Source of the DNA: DAOQVR01 sp035341665
Lineage (GTDB): Bacteria > Chloroflexota > Anaerolineae > JAAYZQ01
Assembly (NCBI GenBank): GCA_035341665.1
Contig: DAOQVR010000014.1
Span: 60,357-124,356 of the forward strand
Direction of reading: 5' to 3'
Length of the DNA: 64,000 bases
Shown: positions 8,144 to 15,799 of the stretch, piece by piece
Layout of the letters: each line of letters opens with the position of its first letter
How positions within the stretch are numbered: the stretch's first letter is position 1
Position numbers and translations under genes: made by a program
Notes under the pieces: model-generated
What the model was told of the DNA's origin: nothing
What the model saw: only the letters and a program-made list of their open reading frames with translations
The model's database searches: none

Positions 8144-9544
8144 CTACTGATTGGCGGGCGGGGGTGGCGGGGGCGGCAGGGGAGAGACGTCGGGTGCCCC
8201 CACTTCCTCCTCCATTGCATCAGCCGGCAGAGGGTTGTGCTCAACCGCGACCCTCTCCGGGGTAGGCTCAGCCAGCGCCTGTTTCGGGAGGCGCTCAGGC
8301 TCCAAGAAGGGGGTCTCTCTCTGGCAAGCCCGCGTGCCAAAGCGGGTGTGGAACACGGCCCCCAGCCCGATGCTGGTCAGGATGATGACAAAGGGCAGTC
8401 CACAGCACCATGGCTGGATCAGCCAGAGGACAACTGCAGGCACAAGGGTAACCAGCAGCCCGAGAAGGACGTGCGCTAGCTGCGACGCGCCACGCGCGTG
8501 GAGCCCGTCCAGGAGTTTGCGCCCGATGATCTCTGCGAGGCCGACCCACCCCAAGAGGACTCCGCCGGCGAGCGCCAGAGGAACAGGCAGCAGCACCAAC
8601 CCGGAGAGGAGGATCAAGAGCAGCCCCACCGGAATCAGGATGATGGTCGCCATCAGAAGCGCGCCGGCGAGGATGACCAGCACCATCACAAAGACCGCGA
8701 CCACCTCCAATCCCGCGGCAAGCAGGAATGTGAGCAGCCCGAGCCCAAGGGACTGCCCAGGCAACGTTGCGATGCACTCGTCCACTCGCCTTGTTTGACG
8801 CGGCCAGACCAGGACGATCAGCACTCCTACACCAATCACCAGCAGGGTGAAAAGGAGAGCAGAGAGCAGTCGGCCCGCGAAGCGGGCAAGGCGATCACCA
8901 AAGTCGTGGCGTTCGGTCCATGGCGGCAGGGTATCTACCGGGGGAGTCGGCCTCGGCGACAGCGGAGTTGGCGGAACCACCACAGTCGCCTCGGGCAGCT
9001 GCCCCGGTTCTTCCTCCAGGGACTCGGAGGAAGCTGCGCCAAAGCGGGTGACCACCTGGCCGTTGACCTGCGATCCCTCTTCCCGGGTCAGGTCTCCCGG
9101 CACGGCCAACAGGTCACCGCGGATGACGGCCGAGTTTCGCAGGACCGTCTCTCCGAACAGTATCGAGACATCGCCTTTCACCTGTCCGGCCAAGTCGTGC
9201 TTTCCCCCCAAGATGAAGAGATCGCCGTTGATCTTGCCGCTGTCAGCCAGGCTCACCCGGCCACCCACCACGGTTGCGTTGCCGCTGACGTCGCCGGCGA
9301 TGGAGGCGTTTCCCTTGGTCACGAAGACATCGCCGAGGACGGAGCTGCCCTCCGCCATGCTGAGATTGCCGTCGATGACACTGAGGTCTCCTTTGAATGT
9401 CTCGCCGGCCTCCAAGGAAACATCCTGCTGGGTGAAGACCTGCCCTCCATCGGAGCCCTCTACGGGTCCCTGGGCAATGGCGGAACCCGCCGGCAGGAGC
9501 AAGAGAAGAACCAATGCCCCAAGCAACAGCATACTTCGTTTCAT
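8144..9544 (-). CDS. exported bactofilin-domain (polymer-forming) membrane protein
   Basis: 466 aa. Signal peptide (residues 1-25, AxA site before QGPVEG). Residues ~35-170 form a beta-helical bactofilin-like domain with repeating GDL/GDV/GNA units. A proline-rich linker follows, then about four to five membrane helices (about 225-385) and a proline-rich tail. Bactofilins polymerise without nucleotide. The signal peptide places the beta-helix outside the membrane, unlike classical cytoplasmic bactofilins. It is the third gene after an ECF sigma factor and anti-sigma factor, so it is probably part of that envelope-stress regulon. Confidence 0.8.
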   Translation of the reverse strand: MKRSMLLLGALVLLLLLPAGSAIAQGPVEGSDGGQVFTQQDVSLEAGETFKGDLSVIDGNLSMAEGSSVLGDVFVTKGNASIAGDVSGNATVVGGRVSLADSGKINGDLFILGGKHDLAGQVKGDVSILFGETVLRNSAVIRGDLLAVPGDLTREEGSQVNGQVVTRFGAASSESLEEEPGQLPEATVVVPPTPLSPRPTPPVDTLPPWTERHDFGDRLARFAGRLLSALLFTLLVIGVGVLIVLVWPRQTRRVDECIATLPGQSLGLGLLTFLLAAGLEVVAVFVMVLVILAGALLMATIILIPVGLLLILLSGLVLLPVPLALAGGVLLGWVGLAEIIGRKLLDGLHARGASQLAHVLLGLLVTLVPAVVLWLIQPWCCGLPFVIILTSIGLGAVFHTRFGTRACQRETPFLEPERLPKQALAEPTPERVAVEHNPLPADAMEEEVGAPDVSPLPPPPPPPANQ

Positions 9545-9568
9545 CTATTCACCTCCCAACAAGAAGCG

Positions 9569-10168
9569 CTACGCATACTCATTCTGGTCTGGCCCACCCA
9601 GCTTCCGCCTCACGAGCCATGCCCAGATCCCCCCCATCACAGCCAGCGCACCACCGACTGCCAGCACGACTGGTAGTCCATAGCGCAGGACGATATCCTT
9701 GAGCAAGATGCTGGCCCCCTTGCCCATTAGCCCAAGGCCGGAAACAACCTGGGACATCGAGAACCCGACCTGCAGCCCGGCCGGCTGCGAGCTGAGCCAC
9801 AGCAGGGCGGCCAAGCCGAGGCCGAGAGTCAGTACGGCAGCCGCACCCGCGCCGGCGACCGACAAGGAGCTGGTCAGCAACGCCACTCCGCGAAACAGGT
9901 GCCGGCGCCGATCGGCGCGCTCGGCCAGGCGTCGCTGGACCCGCAGGGCGAACCCGTATGACGGTCCCACCATAGGCATCTCAGACAAGAGGGTCGATAC
10001 CCGGTGTAGGGCCGCTGCCTCAGCCTGGCACGCGGGGCAGGATGCCAGGTGCTGCTCCATCTCAAACGCATGGTCTGGAGCAAGCCGGCCGTCGAGGTCC
10101 AGGGACACCCAAGAGCCTACTCTCTCCCTCTCTGCGCATGCTACGCGCTTACCCATCTTCTCCTCCAC
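9569..10168 (-). CDS. zinc-finger anti-sigma factor (transmembrane)
   Basis: 199 aa. The N-terminal zf-HC2/ZAS-like pattern (Cys about residue 7, then HLASCPAC near 36-43) is the sigma-binding module of many anti-sigma factors. Two membrane segments follow (about 95-125 and 160-185). The gene starts directly after the ECF sigma factor stop. It presumably holds the sigma factor at the membrane until an envelope signal arrives. Confidence 0.85.
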   Translation of the reverse strand: MEEKMGKRVACAERERVGSWVSLDLDGRLAPDHAFEMEQHLASCPACQAEAAALHRVSTLLSEMPMVGPSYGFALRVQRRLAERADRRRHLFRGVALLTSSLSVAGAGAAAVLTLGLGLAALLWLSSQPAGLQVGFSMSQVVSGLGLMGKGASILLKDIVLRYGLPVVLAVGGALAVMGGIWAWLVRRKLGGPDQNEYA

Positions 10169-10714
10169 TCAGGCCACCTGGAGCAACCCGGCCATCATCT
10201 GCCGCGCCCTATGCAATCGCGATTTGATTGCACTCTCGGTGGAATCCGTGGTAGCCGCGATCTCTTCGTACGACATGTCGTACCAGTAACGCAACACGAC
10301 GGCTGCCCGGTAGTCAGGGGGCAGCGCATCCAGAGCCTGTCTCACCATTTCCTGCACCTGCTTTCGAGCCACGGCTTGATCGGGCATCTCCTCGTCACTC
10401 GCCAGGTATTGGGGAGGGAGATCATCCTCCAACGAGACCTGGGGCGCGCGAGAGTGACGCCGCAGCCGATCGATACAGTAGTGTGACGCAATGGAAAGCA
10501 GCCAGTTGACGAACTTGCGCTCGAACTGGTAGGTGGATAACCTGGCATAGGCTCTCAGAAAAGCCTCTTGTGCCGCATCCTCGGCCTCTTCGGCATTTCC
10601 CAACATCCGGTAAGCGAGATTGTAGACCGGCCGCTCATAGGCGCGCACCAACTCCCCAAAGGCTGCCTGGTCTCCTCGGGTCGCCCTCTGTATCCAGGTG
10701 CGTTCCTGGTCCAT
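10169..10714 (-). CDS. ECF-family RNA polymerase sigma factor
   Basis: 181 aa. Region 2 is clear (FGELVRAYERPVYNLAYRML, then DAAQEAFLRAY and FVNWLLSIA), as is region 4 with its helix-turn-helix (LPPDYRAAVVLRYW...SYEEIA...AIKSRLHRAR). It belongs to the RpoE/SigW-like group controlled by membrane anti-sigma factors, and one is encoded next door. Start ATG 10714, preceded by GGGAGGAAGG. Confidence 0.92.
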   Translation of the reverse strand: MDQERTWIQRATRGDQAAFGELVRAYERPVYNLAYRMLGNAEEAEDAAQEAFLRAYARLSTYQFERKFVNWLLSIASHYCIDRLRRHSRAPQVSLEDDLPPQYLASDEEMPDQAVARKQVQEMVRQALDALPPDYRAAVVLRYWYDMSYEEIAATTDSTESAIKSRLHRARQMMAGLLQVA

Positions 10715-10740
10715 CCCTTCCTCCCATAAAGCCTATACGG

Positions 10741-10770
10741 ATTATACGGGCAGAGGTTTCCTGCGTCCAA
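10741..10770 (-). promoter_or_regulatory. housekeeping promoter of the ECF sigma operon
   Basis: Minus strand: TTGGAC (10765-10770), 18-bp spacer, TATAAT (10741-10746), about 27 bp upstream of the ECF start. A vegetative-type promoter does not exclude additional ECF autoregulation. Confidence 0.6.
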
Positions 10771-10772
10771 GT

Positions 10773-10800
10773 TTGCCAGTACCCCTATTCGGGGTACAAT
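10773..10800 (+). promoter_or_regulatory. promoter with embedded palindromic operator, deoxynucleoside kinase gene
   Basis: TTGCCA (10773-10778), 16-bp spacer, TACAAT (10795-10800). A perfect 7-bp inverted repeat, GTACCCC-N5-GGGGTAC (10779-10797), fills the spacer and runs into the -10 box, the position expected of a repressor or MerR-type operator. Confidence 0.65.
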
Positions 10801-10876
10801 GGGCTGAGGGATGTGCCGGCCCGGCTATGGGAAGGTGACCTCCCGCTGCCGGCATCGGACAGGAGGAAGGGTCAAA

Positions 10877-11566
10877 GTGGACGACAAAGCATTCACACGC
10901 TCCTGGTATGTGATCGTCGAGGGCGCTATCGGCGTCGGCAAGACCACACTGGCCCGGATGCTTAGCGAGCACTTCCGGACAGGCTTGCTGCTCGAGGTGT
11001 TCGAAGAAAACCCCTTCCTGTCGCGTTTCTACGAGTCTCGCACTGCCTACGCGTTCCAGACCCAGATGTTCTTCCTGCTCAGTCGCTACAGACAGCAGCA
11101 ACAGGTCCCCAAATCCCTCCGCCAAGGGGCGTTGATTTCCGACTACATGTTCAACAAGGACAGGCTCTTCGCCCAATTGAACTTGGCCGGCGACGAGTGG
11201 GATATCTATCAGCAGCTGCAGAGCGCGCTGGCCTGCCAAATCGTGCCTCCTGACCTGATCGTCTACTTACAGGCGGATACCGAGGTCCTCATGGCGCGCA
11301 TCGCTCAGCGAGACCGGCCGTATGAGCGTGCCATGGAGCGGGAATACCTCGAAGACCTGCGCAAGGGCTATGAGAGATTCTTCGCATCTACCCAGCCTGC
11401 CCCTGTACTGTACGTGAATACCAATCAACTGAACTTTGTTCTCAATCCAGGCGACTTTCATCACATTGTCGAGCGTATCCGGACAGCCCTCCGGGAAGGC
11501 ATATTCCAGGCGCCCCTGCCGGCGTTGTCTTTCGAAGAAACCAGCATTCACACAGATCAAACCTAG
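10877..11566 (+). CDS. deoxynucleoside kinase (dGK/dAK type), copy 1
   Basis: 229 aa. P-loop VEGAIGVGKTT at residues ~12-22, the substrate-side ISDYMFNKDRLFA region (DRxF/Y), and the arginine lid RIAQRDRPYE. These are the signatures of the Bacillus dGK/dAK family, which phosphorylates purine deoxynucleosides for dNTP salvage. The start was set to GTG 10877, ten bases after AGGAGG. A homologous kinase lies at 44080-44715, so this genome probably has a dGK/dAK-like pair. Convergent to murA-sortase; the DnaA-box stretch follows it. Confidence 0.88.
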   Translation: MDDKAFTRSWYVIVEGAIGVGKTTLARMLSEHFRTGLLLEVFEENPFLSRFYESRTAYAFQTQMFFLLSRYRQQQQVPKSLRQGALISDYMFNKDRLFAQLNLAGDEWDIYQQLQSALACQIVPPDLIVYLQADTEVLMARIAQRDRPYERAMEREYLEDLRKGYERFFASTQPAPVLYVNTNQLNFVLNPGDFHHIVERIRTALREGIFQAPLPALSFEETSIHTDQT

Positions 11567-11894
11567 CACAATCTCTTAGATCGTAGTAACCGTAGGGCCT
11601 GGGGATATGTGGACGATGGCGTCGCAGCAGAGGCTGCGGCCCCAGGGCTAGGGGTGCGGGCTCCGCAGCCCACAACGGCTGGGTGACAGGGCCGCGACGG
11701 GCTGTGGATAAACGGGACGCCCTCCGACTGCTCCGGGAGGGGTTTCCAACAGGGACGCCCGGTGAACTCCGAGAGGGCGAGGAAGGGTGAAACCTCGGGC
11801 CGGTTATCCACAGGGAGGGCACGTTATCCACACCAATTTCGATCTTATCCACAGCCTGAGCTTGTGGTCCCGGCGAGGCACAGTCTCCCCGCCC
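11567..11894. other. non-coding stretch holding the DnaA-box cluster
   Basis: 328 bp between convergent genes with no credible ORF. The right half holds four perfect 9-mer DnaA boxes (see separate entry). The left part (11567-11600) is the only mildly AT-rich segment and contains TAG/TAA triplets. The middle is very GC-rich with small hairpins. Confidence 0.7.
11703..11853. promoter_or_regulatory. cluster of four perfect DnaA boxes (TTATCCACA)
   Basis: Exact TTATCCACA 9-mers occur at 11804-11812, 11824-11832 and 11845-11853 on the plus strand, spaced 20 and 21 bp (two helical turns), plus one on the minus strand at 11703-11711. TTATCCACA is the strongest DnaA box known from E. coli and many other bacteria. 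I noticed no other exact copy in the window. Such phased high-affinity boxes occur in oriC and in DnaA-titrating sites. No dnaA gene or clear AT-rich unwinding element is visible here. Confidence 0.8.
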
Positions 11895-12722
11895 TCAGCG
11901 GATAATCTCTCCGGTGGAAGGGATCTGCGGCAGGGACACGATGATGACCCGATGGGTGTTGCCCGGCCACTCGTAGGGCCAGCAGGTGACAAGTGTCAGG
12001 CGCTCGCCGTCCGTAGGCATGATCCACTGCGCGTTCTCCTGCCGGACACTCAGGGGCATGCCTGCCTCCTTCAGGATGTGCTTCTCGGCGACGGTGTAGG
12101 AATAGGGCGTGTCATCTGCGTAGAGCGTGATCTGGTCCCCCGGCCGGAGGTCTACTACGTAGCGAAACACCTTGCCCTCGATGTTGTGGTGACCCGACAG
12201 GACCACGTTGCTGCCATGACCTGGTAGAGCCGAGTTCTGGTGCCACCCGGCGGCGTTCTCAGGCACGGTCCAGACAGACAGGGGGGTGCCGTTGCGATCC
12301 ACCGTCTTCCACCCCATCGGCACCACCCGGGCGTCCAGGTCGATGGCCGGTGCCACGATACGGGTGGGAGGGTGGCCCGCCGGCGGCATCTTTGCCGGCT
12401 CGGGTGTGGGCGAAGGCAGAATGGGTGGGGCAGAGGTGATCGCCGGAGCGGCAGTCAGGGCTGCCTCTGGCTCCCACTCGGGCAGAATCGCGGGGGCGGG
12501 GTTTGCCAGCGTGGGCCGGCCAGGGGTCGGTCTGGGCGTATCTGTTAGGGAGGGGAGAAGGGCAGGGGCCGCCTCGGTGAACACCACGGCGCCTGCATCG
12601 GTGATGGAGTGTGTCCGTGAGGAAGCAGCCCATGACCAGATGCTCCAGCCCAGGCCTGCCACAAGTAGCAGTCCGCCCACGACGAGCATGGCCCGGGACA
12701 GCGCAGACGATTGCTTTCCCAA
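11895..12722 (-). CDS. class D/E-like sortase
   Basis: 275 aa. N-terminal membrane anchor (10-32), a Pro/Ala/Thr-rich spacer (about 45-120), then the sortase barrel. Catalytic residues are visible: His in SGHHN (178/179), Cys247 in TLVTCWP, Arg258 in NTHRVII. It would cleave a C-terminal sorting motif and attach or polymerise surface proteins outside the membrane. No obvious LPxTG-type substrate is encoded in the window. It lies 13 bp downstream of murA, so it is probably co-transcribed with this peptidoglycan gene. Confidence 0.88.
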   Translation of the reverse strand: MGKQSSALSRAMLVVGGLLLVAGLGWSIWSWAASSRTHSITDAGAVVFTEAAPALLPSLTDTPRPTPGRPTLANPAPAILPEWEPEAALTAAPAITSAPPILPSPTPEPAKMPPAGHPPTRIVAPAIDLDARVVPMGWKTVDRNGTPLSVWTVPENAAGWHQNSALPGHGSNVVLSGHHNIEGKVFRYVVDLRPGDQITLYADDTPYSYTVAEKHILKEAGMPLSVRQENAQWIMPTDGERLTLVTCWPYEWPGNTHRVIIVSLPQIPSTGEIIR

Positions 12723-12735
12723 GTGTCGCTCTGTC

Positions 12736-14013
12736 CTACCCGACTCTCTCTATCTGAGCTCCCAGTGCCTTCATTTTCGCCTCGATGTGCTCGTAGCCGC
12801 GGTCTATCTGCTGGATGTTGTGGATCACGCTCTCGCCTCCGGCGCACAGGGCGGCGATCAGTAGGGCCATGCCGGCTCGGATGTCCGGGCTCTGGAGGGT
12901 TTCTCCGTGCAGGGGTGCCGGGCCGACGACGACGGCGCGGTGTGGATCGCAGAGGACGATGCGGGCGCCCATCGCGATGAGGCGGTCCACGAAATAGAGC
13001 CGGCTGTCGTACATTTTTTCGTGGATCAAGAGGGTGCCGCGCGCCTGCGTCGCGACCACCAAGGCGATACTGAGCAGGTCCGTCGGAAAGCCGGGCCAGG
13101 GAGCATCATCGATCTTGGGGACCGCCCCGCCCATGTCATCCCTTATTTCCATGGATTGCCCGGCCGGCACCACCAAGTCCTCGCCCAGGACCTCGAACTC
13201 GACTCCCATCCGCGCAAAGTTCGACCGGATCATGCCCAGGTGCTCCGGCGCGGCTCCTTGGATCCGGATCTCGCCACCGGTTACTGCGGCCAGGCCGATG
13301 AAACTGCCGACTTCCATAAAGTCAGGGCCGATGGTGAAATCTCCGCCTCCCAGTTGGTCGACCCCCCGAATGCGCAGGACGTTGGAGCCGATGCCGTCGA
13401 TGTGCGCACCCATGCAGTTCAGCATCTGGCACAGCTCCTGGACGTGCGGCTCGCAGGCAGCGTTTCGGATCGTGGTCTGGCCCTTCGCCAGGCATGCAGC
13501 CATAACAGCATTCTCGGTCCCGGTCACACTGGCCTCGTCGAGCCATATATCCGCCCCGTGGAGCCTCTCCGAGCGCAGGTCGAGCCCTCCATCCTGCTCG
13601 ATATCGGCCCCGAGGGCGGCAAGCGCCGTCAGGTGCGTGTCGATCCGCCTCCGACCGATCCGGTCGCCGCCAGGTGTCGCAAGGCTGACCGTGCCCGCGC
13701 GCGCGAGGATTGGACCCAGCACAGTGAGAGACCCGCGTATCTGGCTGGCCAGGAGAGGGTCAGGGCAGGTTGACTGGAGCCGCTCCACGCGCACCGTCAC
13801 GGTGTGCGCGTCGTGACGCTCGACGGTGGCTCCCAGCTTTTCCAGCAGGGAGAGCATGGTGCGGACGTCGCCGATGTTTGGGAGGTTGCGCAGAGTGACC
13901 GGTTGGTCTGTCAGCAAGGTGGCTGCCAGGATGGGCAGGGCCGCGTTCTTGTTTCCACTGGGCACAACCGTGCCGCTGAGAGGCACCCCTCCTGCGATGA
14001 TGAATCTGTCCAT
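12736..14013 (-). CDS. murA: UDP-N-acetylglucosamine 1-carboxyvinyltransferase with Asp at the fosfomycin Cys position
   Basis: 425 aa, full EPT-fold length. It transfers enolpyruvate from PEP to UDP-GlcNAc, the first committed step of peptidoglycan synthesis. PSGNKNAALP (Lys22) and the C-terminal QIDRGYEHIEAKM region are intact. The active-site loop reads PGGDRIGRRRIDTH, so Asp117 stands where E. coli MurA has Cys115. MurA enzymes with this Cys-to-Asp change remain active but are insensitive to fosfomycin. Start at ATG 14013, with GGAGG just upstream, gives the standard MDRFIIAGG N-terminus. Confidence 0.93.
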   Translation of the reverse strand: MDRFIIAGGVPLSGTVVPSGNKNAALPILAATLLTDQPVTLRNLPNIGDVRTMLSLLEKLGATVERHDAHTVTVRVERLQSTCPDPLLASQIRGSLTVLGPILARAGTVSLATPGGDRIGRRRIDTHLTALAALGADIEQDGGLDLRSERLHGADIWLDEASVTGTENAVMAACLAKGQTTIRNAACEPHVQELCQMLNCMGAHIDGIGSNVLRIRGVDQLGGGDFTIGPDFMEVGSFIGLAAVTGGEIRIQGAAPEHLGMIRSNFARMGVEFEVLGEDLVVPAGQSMEIRDDMGGAVPKIDDAPWPGFPTDLLSIALVVATQARGTLLIHEKMYDSRLYFVDRLIAMGARIVLCDPHRAVVVGPAPLHGETLQSPDIRAGMALLIAALCAGGESVIHNIQQIDRGYEHIEAKMKALGAQIERVG

Positions 14014-14099
14014 GGTAGTTCCTCCAGTTTCGCGACCCTGCATCTGCTCGATCTGGCGGCGAAAGGTACCAGATATCGAGTTGGTCAGGCGCCAACCCC

Positions 14100-14128
14100 A
14101 TTGTATCGCAGCGGCGAGCGAGCGTCAA
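14100..14128 (-). promoter_or_regulatory. promoter of murA-sortase
   Basis: Minus strand: TTGACG (14123-14128), 17-bp spacer, TACAAT (14100-14105), about 87 bp upstream of the murA start. Confidence 0.7.
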
Positions 14129-14208
14129 GGGCGGCTGTGCGGCGCTCACTCCACGACTCGCGAGAGCGATGGCCCGCGGGCCGTGTCGACTGCTGGTGAT
14201 CTGCCCCG

Positions 14209-14238
14209 TTGGAGAGGAAGGGAGGGCTGTGGTATACT
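14209..14238 (+). promoter_or_regulatory. probable promoter of the M20 amidohydrolase gene
   Basis: TTGGAG (14209-14214), 18-bp spacer, TATACT (14233-14238), with AAGGAGG at 14267-14273 serving the ATG at 14280. Confidence 0.5.
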
Positions 14239-14279
14239 CATCGCCAGTCAAAGGAAGATGCGGTCCAAGGAGGATCCCG

Positions 14280-15437
14280 ATGCTTGATCGAGCCAATGCC
14301 CTCCAGGAGCAGTTGTCAGCCTGGCGGCGGAAGATCCATCAGAACCCAGAGCTGGGCTTTCGGGAGGAGCACACAGCGTTACTTGCGGCCGAGGTGCTGC
14401 AGTCCCTTGGGTACCGCGTGCGGACGGGGGTCGGCCGCACTGGCGTGGTGGGCGAGCGGGGCGAAGGGCACCCAATCGTCGCCATCCGGGCCGACATGGA
14501 TGCGCTCCCGATCCAGGAAGAGAACGAGGTCCCCTACGCATCGTGTGTCCGGGGGGTAATGCATGCCTGTGGCCACGATGCCCATACCGCCATCCTCATG
14601 GGGGTGGCGACGCTGCTGGCGGAGGAGACCTATCCAGGAACGGTGAGGCTCCTCTTCCAGCCGGCCGAGGAGGTCTCGGATGCCGATGGGTTCAGTGGGG
14701 CGCCCCGCATGGTGCAGGATGGCGCCATGGATGGGGTTGACGCGGTGCTGGCGCTTCACGTCTACCCGGGAAGTCCAGTCGGCGAGGTCGATGTCGACGC
14801 TGGCCCGGCCTCCGCGGGCGTCGATACGTTTTGGGCCACAATCAGCGGCCAGGGGGTGCATGGCGCTTATCCGCACAAAGGAATAGATCCGATTCACATT
14901 ACGGCTCATGTGATCCTGGCGCTGCATGCCATTGTATCGCGGCGGGTGAGCCCGCTTGACGCTGGTGTCATCAGCCTGGGCTCAGTCCACGCCGGCAGGG
15001 CGGCCAACGTCATCCCGGAAAAGGTCGAGATCTCCGGCACGATCCGCTATCTGGAGCCCGGCGTCCAGCGGGTCCTGCATGCCGAAATTGAGAGGGCCCT
15101 CGGGGTCGCGCGGGCTCTTGGCGGCGACTACACGCTCAAACTGGAGACGGGCGACCCGCCGATGATCAACAATCCGGATGTGGTAGAGGTCATCCGGCAA
15201 GTCGCAGCCGACCTGCTGGGAGAGGCCATGCTCAAGGTGCGGGAGCAGACGATGGGGGCCGAGGACTTTGGTCGCTTCTCGTCGATGGCGCCCGGCGCCA
15301 TGTTCGGGCTGGGGGCCAAGATCGAGGAGTCGGAACGGCGGGGCCACAGCCCTACCTTTGACCTGGACGAGCGCTGCCTGCCCGTCGGCGCGGCAGTGCT
15401 CGCCGAGACCGCGCTCCGGCTCCTGCGCCGGGAATAG
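14280..15437 (+). CDS. M20 family amidohydrolase (N-acyl-L-amino acid amidohydrolase/IAA-amino acid hydrolase type)
   Basis: 385 aa. Di-metal peptidase/amidohydrolase: RRKIHQNPELGFREEHT at the N-terminus, ADMDALPI, the metal-binding HACGHDAH near residue 100, FQPAEE, and the dimerisation-domain GVHGAYPHKGIDP. Members release free amino acids from N-acyl derivatives; the exact acyl group cannot be read. Start ATG 14280 has AAGGAGG seven bases before it. It appears monocistronic. Confidence 0.9.
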   Translation: MLDRANALQEQLSAWRRKIHQNPELGFREEHTALLAAEVLQSLGYRVRTGVGRTGVVGERGEGHPIVAIRADMDALPIQEENEVPYASCVRGVMHACGHDAHTAILMGVATLLAEETYPGTVRLLFQPAEEVSDADGFSGAPRMVQDGAMDGVDAVLALHVYPGSPVGEVDVDAGPASAGVDTFWATISGQGVHGAYPHKGIDPIHITAHVILALHAIVSRRVSPLDAGVISLGSVHAGRAANVIPEKVEISGTIRYLEPGVQRVLHAEIERALGVARALGGDYTLKLETGDPPMINNPDVVEVIRQVAADLLGEAMLKVREQTMGAEDFGRFSSMAPGAMFGLGAKIEESERRGHSPTFDLDERCLPVGAAVLAETALRLLRRE

Positions 15438-15493
15438 TGTCAGGGTTGTAGGAGCAGGCACCATGGCTTGACGGTCATCACACGCATCGCGAT

Positions 15494-15543
15494 TTGACAG
15501 CCAAGAACATGTGTTCTATGCTACACACAGAACACATGTTCTT
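15494..15543 (+). promoter_or_regulatory. promoter with two LexA-type operators
   Basis: TTGACA (15494-15499), 17-bp spacer, TATGCT (15517-15522). Two 15-bp arms, 15503-15517 and 15529-15543, are perfect inverted repeats of each other, and each arm is itself a GAAC-N4-GTTC palindrome (boxes 15505-15516 and 15530-15541). GAAC-N4-GTTC is the Bacillus-type LexA box. The first box lies between -35 and -10, the second just downstream of -10, near the transcription start. Confidence 0.8.
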
Positions 15544-15562
15544 CTGTGCGATGGAGGTGACC

Positions 15563-15763
15563 GTGAGAGAGGGGTCTGTTCCGCTTCGTGATTTGCTGCG
15601 CAGCCGGCTCTTTTGGCTGTGCGTCGTGGCCCTTGGGCAGGGCGCGCTTTTCGTGGTCTTTCCCAGAGTGCCGGCGAGCTTGGAGCTCCTCTTTGGGGTC
15701 GTGCTGGTGATGCTGCTGGCAAGCGTGGTCAACCAGAAGGACTCTCCGCAGCAGGGGCCGTAA
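15563..15763 (+). CDS. small two-helix membrane protein behind a LexA-like operator
   Basis: 66 aa from GTG 15563, preceded by GGAGGTGA (15553-15560). An ATG at 15551 in the same frame is possible but lies on the Shine-Dalgarno. The protein has two hydrophobic helices (about residues 14-31 and 36-53), a basic N-terminus and a short polar tail (NQKDSPQQGP). I do not recognise a family. The tightly operator-bound promoter suggests damage-induced expression. Small SOS-induced membrane proteins known elsewhere (TisB, SidA, YneA) depolarise the membrane or block division, but there is no sequence similarity to cite. Confidence 0.7.
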   Translation: MREGSVPLRDLLRSRLFWLCVVALGQGALFVVFPRVPASLELLFGVVLVMLLASVVNQKDSPQQGP

Positions 15764-15799
15764 GGGCAAGCCGGGGCACATCGCGGCCTTCCTGGGCTG

